Notes under the pieces: model-generated
The model's database searches: none
Told to the model about the DNA's origin: nothing
Seen by the model: the letters and a program-made list of their open reading frames with translations, nothing else
Shown here: piece by piece, positions 6,613-11,166 of the stretch
Position numbering within the stretch: position 1 is the stretch's first letter
Layout: every line of letters starts with the position of its first letter
Program-made: the position numbers and the translations under genes
Source of the DNA: Desulfobacterales bacterium
Lineage (GTDB): Bacteria; Desulfobacterota; Desulfobacteria; Desulfobacterales; UBA11574
Direction of reading: 5' to 3'
NCBI GenBank assembly: GCA_030145595.1
Contig: JAQYVG010000108.1
Span: forward strand, 1 to 11,166
DNA: 11,166 nucleotides

Positions 6613-7071
6613 TCAAGCTTGTTTAGCACCACACTTTGAGCAAAACCGATCTGCAGCAGATAACTTTTGGCCGCATTGGGTACAAAACAACTCGGCCGCC
6701 TGGGCGGATTCGCTTGCATTTAACGCCGGTATTTCCCGTTCAATTTCATTTTCCAGATCCTTTGCGGACAGATTTGTTGGCCTATTTTTATTTTTTTTCA
6801 ATTCGTCCATCGCTTTTATGCAATCGACCGCCTCATACGTATATTGGACTTTTAAGGTTTCATAATCTTCCTTTGAAAGCTTCCCCATATTTAAATCAAA
6901 TTCAAGTTCCCTGATGGTTGCATAAGCCCCTTCTTTTTTTAAGTTTAACTCCGCCAGCAATTCATCCGTTTCAAGAGCAACAGCTCCCTCCATCCGGCCG
7001 GGTTTTAACAGCGGATTTATAATAAAAAAGGCCGCTCCAATGATTAACCCCATAATTACAAAATATTCCAT
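6613..7071 (-). CDS. CcmI-N-like protein fused to a zinc ribbon
   Basis: This 152-residue protein has an N-terminal membrane helix (about 3-22). A helical region follows (ELLAELNLKKEGAYATIREL, EFDLNMGKLSKEDYETLK), resembling the N-terminal segment of CcmI/CycH (x-LERDLAxGxLSEEEYxxL). A charged linker then leads to a C-terminal zinc ribbon with C130xxC133 and C144xxC147 (FCTQCGQKLSAADRFCSKCG). CcmI in Proteobacteria presents apocytochrome to CcmFH through periplasmic TPR repeats. Those are absent here and a probable zinc ribbon is in their place. If the CcmI-like topology holds, the ribbon's side of the membrane is uncertain, as one N-out helix would put it in the cytoplasm. AGGAG lies about 10 nt upstream of the start. 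Function is inferred from context. Confidence 0.75.
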   Translation of the reverse strand: MEYFVIMGLIIGAAFFIINPLLKPGRMEGAVALETDELLAELNLKKEGAYATIRELEFDLNMGKLSKEDYETLKVQYTYEAVDCIKAMDELKKNKNRPTNLSAKDLENEIEREIPALNASESAQAAELFCTQCGQKLSAADRFCSKCGAKQA

Positions 7072-7084
7072 TATGTTTAGGCTC

Positions 7085-7582
7085 CTATAATTCGAAATCC
7101 TTCAATTCTTTTTTAAACAGATCCAAATATTTTCCTTCATATACTTGTTTTTTATCGGAATCTTTAGATTCGTCGTCTGTATCTTTACCGGAAATTAAGC
7201 ATTTATCTATAAAAAGATATATACCGCCCGCACCCAGAATAATCGCCAGAAAGGGAAGTATCCAGGCGGTGAGGTTAAACCCTTTCTTGGTAGGCGCCGC
7301 CAAAATCTGCTCCCCCTTAGTGTTTACAAAATACTGGATGATTTCCTCTTTTGACTGCCCCGTTTCAATCATTTGAGCGACTTGGTCTGTTATTTCTTTG
7401 GCCGGCGCACATTCCATGGATCCTTCGCAGGCGCTCACCAGCATATTGCAACCGCAAGTACAGGTGAAACCCTTAGTTATTTCTCCGGCAGTCAGCGCAA
7501 AGGCCTTAATCGCCGGTATGAATAACACCGTAAAGATTATCAAAAGTACTGCTGCGGATTTTGGTCTGCATGTAGCATTCAT
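7085..7582 (-). CDS. CcmH-like protein with variant cysteine motif
   Basis: This 165-residue protein has a signal peptide (about 1-29, ending IKAFA), a CcmH/CycL-type helical domain and one membrane helix (about 106-126). The family part is recognisable in EITDQVAQMIETGQSKEEII and QYFVNTKGEQILAAPTKKG, leading into LTAWILPFL. The canonical LRCxxC is altered to F-T-C41-T-C43-G-C45, with further cysteines at C52 and C58. CcmH normally reduces apocytochrome thiols within the CcmF complex, so the extra cysteines may allow metal or heme binding or a different thiol relay. The start at 7582 has GGAGG upstream, and its ATG overlaps the ccmF TGA (ATGA). A longer frame to 7693 lies inside ccmF and is not the true start. 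The C-terminal 35 residues are charged and cytoplasmic. Confidence 0.82.
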   Translation of the reverse strand: MNATCRPKSAAVLLIIFTVLFIPAIKAFALTAGEITKGFTCTCGCNMLVSACEGSMECAPAKEITDQVAQMIETGQSKEEIIQYFVNTKGEQILAAPTKKGFNLTAWILPFLAIILGAGGIYLFIDKCLISGKDTDDESKDSDKKQVYEGKYLDLFKKELKDFEL

Positions 7583-9552
7583 ATTGCCTCCGCACGCGTA
7601 TCTTTGGATATGCTTTGCTTGCGTTTCCTGCGATCCGGCAGCATTACAATGACGGTCCCTAAAGCCATAATGCCCCCCCCGATCCATAGCCAAACGACGA
7701 GCGGATTCACCAGTACCTTAAAGGTGGCCCAATCTTTGCCGTAGCCGGCCAGAATTACATACAAATCTTCTTTTAAAGTCATATGGATTGCCACTTCGGT
7801 GGTGGGATTCTCCTGGCCTCTGAATAAGGCTTTTTCGGGCGACAAGACTCCGACCTTATGGTTGTCGTTAAAGACCGTCAAAGTCGCAACAGTCCTTTCC
7901 TTACCGGCCGTCGGGTATTCTGAGAGACCTTCGTATTTTAATAGGTATTGCTTAATTTTAAACGATTCCCCTTTATTTACCGTTATTTGTTTTTCCGTAT
8001 TAAAAGCAGTTCCACTCATGGCCATGAAAAGTAGAACAACGCCGAAATGAACAATATGGCCGCCGTATCGCCGCTTATTTCTGGCAACTAAATTCCATAA
8101 TGCTCTTAGATACCCCTCTTGCAGTAATGTATGGCGGGTGCGCATACCGTTGAAGAACTCTAAAAAGAGGTTTATGCTTACAAATATGCACAGAGCCAAT
8201 GTAATCAGCACAAGCAAAGAACGAATTTGTAAAACATATAATAAAGCCGCTCCAGCCGCGGAAACAACCGTAGGAAAGAGAATCTTTTTACCAAAATTTT
8301 TCAGTGTAGTTTTTCGCCAGGCAATCAGGGGGCATACCCCCATCAGAAATAATAGCGTTAAGGCTATGGGTGTGATGACTGCATTATAAAAAGGGGGCCC
8401 CACCGTAATTTTTACGCCCCGTGCAGCCTCGGAAATAATAGGAAAGAGTGTGCCCCAAAATACGGCAAAAGCTATTCCAACAAAGAGTAGATTGTTGTAC
8501 AAGAAGCTGCTTTCCCTGGAAAGCAGGGAATCCAACTGGTTTTTACTTCTCAAATCCGGCAGCCTGTATATAAGCAACCCTACTGATATTATGAGAGTTA
8601 CGACTAGAAAAGCTAAAAACATCCACCCCAAGGACGATTCACCAAAGCTGTGAACGGACGCAATCAGACCGCTGCGCGTGATAAAGGTGCCGAAGATGGT
8701 TAAAAGAAACGTTAAAAGGATCAAAACCATATTCCAGACTTTCAACATATCGCGTTTTTCCTGAATCATCACCGAGTGCAGATAGGCTGTTCCAACAATC
8801 CAGGGCATGAATGAGGCGTTTTCAACCGGATCCCAGGCCCAGTAACCGCCCCATCCCAGCTCTACATAGGCCCATTCCATTCCAAGCAAGTTGCCGGCCG
8901 TCAGGAAAAGCCAGGAAATGATCGTCCATTTTCTGGTTGTTTTGATCCAGTCGTCGCCAAGTTGGCCTGTAATAAGGGCTGCCAGGGCAAATGCAAAAGG
9001 TACGGTAAAACCGACATAACCCAAAAACAGCGTTGGGGGATGAAATATCATTCCCGGATTTTGAAGCATGGGGTTTAAACCCTGGCCGTCCAACGGCATG
9101 TAAGGGAGCCTCTCAAACGGATTGGTCACGAACACCATTAAAACCACGAAGAAGAAATCGATTGCCATCATTACTGCAAGAACCCAAGGTAAGAGTTTAC
9201 GATTTTTTCTTCTGTTCTGGAAAATCACAATGGCAGTATATAGTGAAAGGAGCCAGCCCCAGAAGAGCAGAGATCCTTTCTGGCCCGCGTAAAAGGCGGC
9301 TAGGGTGTAAACCGTCGATAGGCTGCGGCTAGTATACTTTGCGACATATTCAATTTGAAAATCTCTGGTTACAAGTGCGTATATCAAGGCCACACTGGCT
9401 AATGAAAGTAAGCCGAAGACAGCCACGGCAGCATTTTCAGCACTGGCGATCATCTCTCCTCGACGCTTTTTGATTCCCACGACAGCAGTAAAACTCGAAT
9501 ATGCCGCCAAGAACATCGCAATTAATATAGAATATAATCCAATTTCACTCAT
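7579..9552 (-). CDS. ccmF: CcmF heme lyase core subunit
   Basis: This 657-residue polytopic protein is the site of heme transfer from CcmE to apocytochrome c. The WWD domain is intact (WGGYWAWDPVENASFMPW, 234-251). The four expected histidines are H171 (FHPPTLFLGY), H259 (AYLHS), H301 (ASVHSFGESS) and H499 (YGGHIVHFG), matching in order and spacing those of E. coli CcmF. The C-terminal periplasmic domain and final helix (NPLVVWLWIGGGIMALG) are present, so it is full length and apparently functional. AAGGA lies about 10 nt before the ATG at 9552. The TGA overlaps the CcmH-like gene. It follows the TGA-containing thioredoxin gene by 17 nt, so the two are almost certainly cotranscribed. Confidence 0.96.
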   Translation of the reverse strand: MSEIGLYSILIAMFLAAYSSFTAVVGIKKRRGEMIASAENAAVAVFGLLSLASVALIYALVTRDFQIEYVAKYTSRSLSTVYTLAAFYAGQKGSLLFWGWLLSLYTAIVIFQNRRKNRKLLPWVLAVMMAIDFFFVVLMVFVTNPFERLPYMPLDGQGLNPMLQNPGMIFHPPTLFLGYVGFTVPFAFALAALITGQLGDDWIKTTRKWTIISWLFLTAGNLLGMEWAYVELGWGGYWAWDPVENASFMPWIVGTAYLHSVMIQEKRDMLKVWNMVLILLTFLLTIFGTFITRSGLIASVHSFGESSLGWMFLAFLVVTLIISVGLLIYRLPDLRSKNQLDSLLSRESSFLYNNLLFVGIAFAVFWGTLFPIISEAARGVKITVGPPFYNAVITPIALTLLFLMGVCPLIAWRKTTLKNFGKKILFPTVVSAAGAALLYVLQIRSLLVLITLALCIFVSINLFLEFFNGMRTRHTLLQEGYLRALWNLVARNKRRYGGHIVHFGVVLLFMAMSGTAFNTEKQITVNKGESFKIKQYLLKYEGLSEYPTAGKERTVATLTVFNDNHKVGVLSPEKALFRGQENPTTEVAIHMTLKEDLYVILAGYGKDWATFKVLVNPLVVWLWIGGGIMALGTVIVMLPDRRKRKQSISKDTRAEAI

Positions 9553-9569
9553 GTTGTTTTATTCCTTTT

Positions 9570-10109
9570 TCATTCCTGAGCAATAAGGGAGCGGATAAGT
9601 TCCCGGCTCTCATCACTGGCCCAGTCTCTAGCTCCCATTACCTTGCCGATCATTTGCCCTTGACTGTCTATTATAAAATGCACGGGGTGAGATCTAATTC
9701 CATAATCTCTGGCAACACTTCCATCCTTGTCCAACAATATTGGAAAAGGCACTTTTTCTTTTTTCACAAATTTTTCTACAATTTTGCTCTTCTCCTGGAC
9801 ATCAACACCCAAAATAACCATGCCGCTGTCTTTGAACTCATCGTATAGTTTTACCAGAGAGGGCAACTCCCTCCGGCACCAGGTTCACCAGGTCGTCCAG
9901 AAATAGAGCAAGACAATTTTGTCCCTATAATCTTGCAGTTTAACCTGTTTGCCGGCCACGTCTCCAAGTGTAAAGCCCGGAGCGCCGGGTTTCTCCTTAA
10001 ATTTATAGATACCGGCGCTGGGCAGGGCACCGGCGGCATAAGCAGCTTCCCCCAAAGCAAAGGTGGTCCAGATTCCAAAAATAATGAGCAGTATAGTAAT
10101 TCTTTTCAT
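9570..10109 (-). CDS. Probable selenocysteine-containing TlpA-like thioredoxin (UxxC)
   Basis: Read as one 179-residue frame through an in-frame TGA (9887-9885), this is a secreted TlpA/ResA-type redoxin. A signal peptide (1-25, MKRITILLIIFGIWTTFALG...AYA) is followed by GAPGFTLGDVAGKQVKLQDY, then LLYFWTTW-U75-T-W-C78-RRELPSL, then GVDVQEKSKIVEKFVKKEKV, and the cis-proline P142 in IRSHPVHFIID. The TGA falls exactly on the first Cys of the CxxC site and the same frame continues with full homology to 9570, so I read it as selenocysteine. A SECIS-like hairpin follows the TGA. The likely role is high-reactivity reduction of apocytochrome or CcmH thiols, as it precedes ccmF by 17 nt. The natural terminator is a second TGA. 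Alternatives are a nonsense mutation of TGC/TGT or a sequencing error. A separate start at TTG 9866 is improbable. Confidence 0.82.
9853..9887 (-). promoter_or_regulatory. Candidate bacterial SECIS element
   Basis: Directly 3' of the UGA (9887-9885) the mRNA can form GAGGG (9873-9869) paired with CCCUC (9863-9859) around the loop AGUUG (9868-9864). The stem extends by G9874:U9858 and, past a two-base bulge, by C9875:G9855, C9876:G9854 and G9877:U9853. The loop starts 16 nt after the UGA and has G in its second position. Both fit the bacterial SECIS rules as I recall them (a loop 16-37 nt downstream with an early G). The hairpin lies inside the coding sequence, as bacterial SECIS elements do. 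Unpaired folding energy was not computed. Confidence 0.6.
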
Positions 10110-10166
10110 AAATATTCCCTACCCTTTGTTTACGATCAATTGAGTTATACCTTTAGTTTTAAGGTT

Positions 10167-10194
10167 TGTATAATTTTACTTGAACTGGTTTCAA
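10167..10194 (-). promoter_or_regulatory. Possible promoter for the ccm operon
   Basis: On the minus strand TTGAAA (10194-10189) and TATACA (10172-10167) are spaced by 16 bp, 57 nt before the ATG at 10109. This is a plausible sigma70-type promoter. The -35 lies inside one arm of the inverted-repeat element, so the element may supply it. Only sequence resemblance supports this, and the genes upstream could equally read through. Confidence 0.35.
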
Positions 10195-10342
10195 ACCTCG
10201 GATTATGTTTTAGAACAAGTTGAACTCAGCGAAATCCCGTCATCGAGAACGTGAGCCGATCCGCCGATGGCAGGATGAGATTTTGAGTCGGATCACAATC
10301 CCACCAAGGCGAGAGGCATTAGACGGTGTTTTGAAACCAGTT
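10183..10342. repeat. 160-bp element bounded by 13-bp perfect inverted repeats
   Basis: AACTGGTTTCAAA (10183-10195) and TTTGAAACCAGTT (10330-10342) are perfect inverted copies. A second nested inverted pair lies inside (10234-10245 ATCCCGTCATCG and 10265-10276 CGATGGCAGGAT, with two imperfect positions, one of them G:U in RNA). No ORF is evident. The structure fits a MITE-like insertion or a structured RNA or attenuator in the leader of the thioredoxin-ccm operon. It fills most of the 243-bp gap between the small membrane gene and the thioredoxin gene. Confidence 0.6.
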
Positions 10343-10352
10343 ATAGGAAAAT

Positions 10353-10643
10353 TCAGGCTTGAAAACGGGGAGGTCTGAAGGGAGATAAAAAGAATCCCGC
10401 CGAAATAGAGTTGGGACTTATTAAGAAAAGAAAGCCTATGATTGGCAGAATGAAAATTACTGATAGCCCAATTCCGATTTGGACAAAGGAATGGGATATA
10501 ATAGGGCAGTTTGCGCGATGAGAAACATCAGTGACGTCAGGGCCGTCAAAACAAAGAGTGGAACACACCGGCGTAAAAAGCACACTGAAAGCCATCATGC
10601 CCATTATGAAAATCAAAAAAAGTTTTTTGCCGGTGAGGTTCAT
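10353..10643 (-). CDS. Unrecognised small membrane protein (96 aa)
   Basis: I do not recognise this protein. The N-terminal hydrophobic segment (about 7-24, KLFLIFIMGMMAFSVLF) could be a signal peptide or helix. It is followed by a short exported loop with C27, C31 and C46 and two histidines (TPVCSTLCFDGPDVTDVSHR and ANCPIISH). A second helix (about 53-76) and a proline/phenylalanine-rich tail follow. The Cys/His loop between two helices suggests metal or heme-related or redox sensing, but this is inference. Only a weak ribosome binding site is present. It follows the DUF2933-like gene by 25 nt and is codirectional, so they probably form one transcript. Confidence 0.6.
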   Translation of the reverse strand: MNLTGKKLFLIFIMGMMAFSVLFTPVCSTLCFDGPDVTDVSHRANCPIISHSFVQIGIGLSVIFILPIIGFLFLISPNSISAGFFLSPFRPPRFQA

Positions 10644-10668
10644 ATATTTTGTCTTTTTAAATGTTTAA

Positions 10669-10920
10669 TCAATGGTGTTCAATCTCTTTGATCCTGCTTT
10701 GATCATCGACACCTTCAGAATCCCGATGCATCATCCCCCGCATCATCCCAATATGGGCTAAAGGGCAAAGCAGAAGCAAGGCATATATCCCCCACTTCCC
10801 CAGAAATCCTTGAAGGCCCAGAGCAGAGAATGCATAAATTGCGATCAATGGGAGTCCGCAGCAGAGAACCATAGCCAAAAACGGATTTTGCTTAATCTTT
10901 TCAAACATTGCTTTTAGCAT
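10669..10920 (-). CDS. DUF2933-like small membrane protein
   Basis: This 83-residue protein has two membrane helices (about 13-33 and 40-58). The second ends in LLLLCPLAHIGMMRGMMHRD, the LLCPLxHxxM signature of DUF2933 proteins, which are often found beside copper-handling or membrane redox genes. The C-terminus is charged and ends in His-His. AAGGA lies about 7 nt upstream of the ATG at 10920. No biochemical role is established to my knowledge. The Cys-Pro-x-x-His-x-x-Met cluster could bind a soft metal, but that is inference. It heads the gene pair leading to the thioredoxin-ccm genes. Confidence 0.72.
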   Translation of the reverse strand: MLKAMFEKIKQNPFLAMVLCCGLPLIAIYAFSALGLQGFLGKWGIYALLLLCPLAHIGMMRGMMHRDSEGVDDQSRIKEIEHH

Positions 10921-10979
10921 TTAATTTCCTTTTTTTTAAGGATTCGACCAATTAACCACTAAACCAATTAACGAATAAC

Positions 10980-11007
10980 CCCTAATCGAGTTTTAACTCT
11001 ATTAGGG
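10980..11007. terminator. 12-bp hairpin, possible terminator or attenuator
   Basis: CCCTAAT (10980-10986) pairs with ATTAGGG (11001-11007) and GAGTT (10988-10992) with AACTC (10995-10999), with one mismatch (10987/11000) and a loop of only two bases. It lies 11 nt past the small ORF stop and about 60 nt before the DUF2933-like start. No clear T-tract follows on the minus strand, so intrinsic termination is uncertain. Nearby, CCAATTAAC occurs twice (10948-10956, 10964-10972). Confidence 0.4.
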
Positions 11008-11018
11008 CTAGGGGCAGT

Positions 11019-11093
11019 TTAACGTCTTGCCCGGGACCTGAATCGGCATCCATCGCTGCAATGCGCTACTCTGGGAACCATGAAACGTTTCAT
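11019..11093 (-). CDS. 24-codon ORF with near-ideal ribosome binding site
   Basis: The ORF starts at ATG 11093 and ends at TAA 11019-11021. Its start is preceded by AAGGAGGTGAT, an 11-base match to the anti-SD tail of 16S rRNA, at a standard distance of 4 nt. That is the strongest translation start in the window. The peptide begins MKRFMVPRVAHCSDGC and ends arginine-rich. I recognise no family. It could be a leader peptide (followed by the hairpin at 10980-11007), a microprotein, or the 5' end of a gene lost by frameshift. Upstream sequence to 11166 shows no other coding signal. Confidence 0.4.
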   Translation of the reverse strand: MKRFMVPRVAHCSDGCRFRSRARR

Positions 11094-11166
11094 AGTTATC
11101 ACCTCCTTATCCTAGTTTCCATCCATAAATGGCTATTTCCCCGATGAGCGGCGTTCTCCGCGGGTT

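Noticed and set aside
7085..7693. Longer 202-aa CcmH-like start inside ccmF
   Set aside because: The extra residues are an out-of-frame reading of ccmF. ATG 7582 has GGAGG and begins a good signal peptide.
9570..9866. A separate 98-aa redoxin gene starting at TTG 9866
   Set aside because: It is in the same frame as the upstream signal-peptide half, starts inside the active-site helix and lacks a proper start signal. The one-gene readthrough model explains it better.

Overview
This window looks like accessory-flanked chromosome of an anaerobic Deltaproteobacterium/Desulfobacterota (probably a sulfate-reducer-like Desulfobacterales member). This is inferred from the type of cytochrome c maturation (Ccm) locus, a CcmE with a CxxxY heme site, and a probable selenocysteine codon. 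No rRNA or other taxonomic marker is present.

Most of the window (about 11.1 kb down to 2.15 kb, all on the minus strand) is one long redox and cytochrome c biogenesis gene train. In transcription order it holds: a 24-codon ORF with an ideal ribosome binding site, a DUF2933-like small membrane protein, an unrecognised small membrane protein, a 160-bp element bounded by inverted repeats, a periplasmic thioredoxin whose first active-site cysteine codon is TGA, then CcmF, a CcmH-like protein, a CcmI-like zinc-ribbon protein, CcmE, CcmA, CcmB, CcmC, CcmD, a TlpA/ResA thioredoxin, and a DsbB/DsbA (BdbC/BdbD-like) pair. Several genes overlap by 1 to 79 nt, which fits one translationally coupled operon. 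CcmABCD load and export heme onto CcmE. CcmF (with the CcmH- and CcmI-like proteins) passes it to apocytochrome. The thioredoxins and the Dsb pair would keep CxxCH thiols in the right redox state.

The most notable feature is the thioredoxin at 9570-10109. Its reading frame is broken only by one in-frame TGA, exactly where the first Cys of CxxC belongs (U-T-W-C), and a bacterial SECIS-like hairpin follows it. I read it as a selenoprotein built into the Ccm operon rather than two broken fragments.

The left end (1 to about 2.12 kb) is a graveyard and toxin-antitoxin zone. It holds a vapBC module with a well-formed promoter and paired ATGCAT operator boxes, a remnant of an IS91/ISCR-type transposase, a tiny membrane or lipoprotein-like ORF, a 173-bp inverted-repeat element, and a 3'-truncated, stop-containing 3-hydroxyisobutyrate dehydrogenase pseudogene that abuts the end of the ccm/dsb operon. 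No tRNA, rRNA or CRISPR array was seen.
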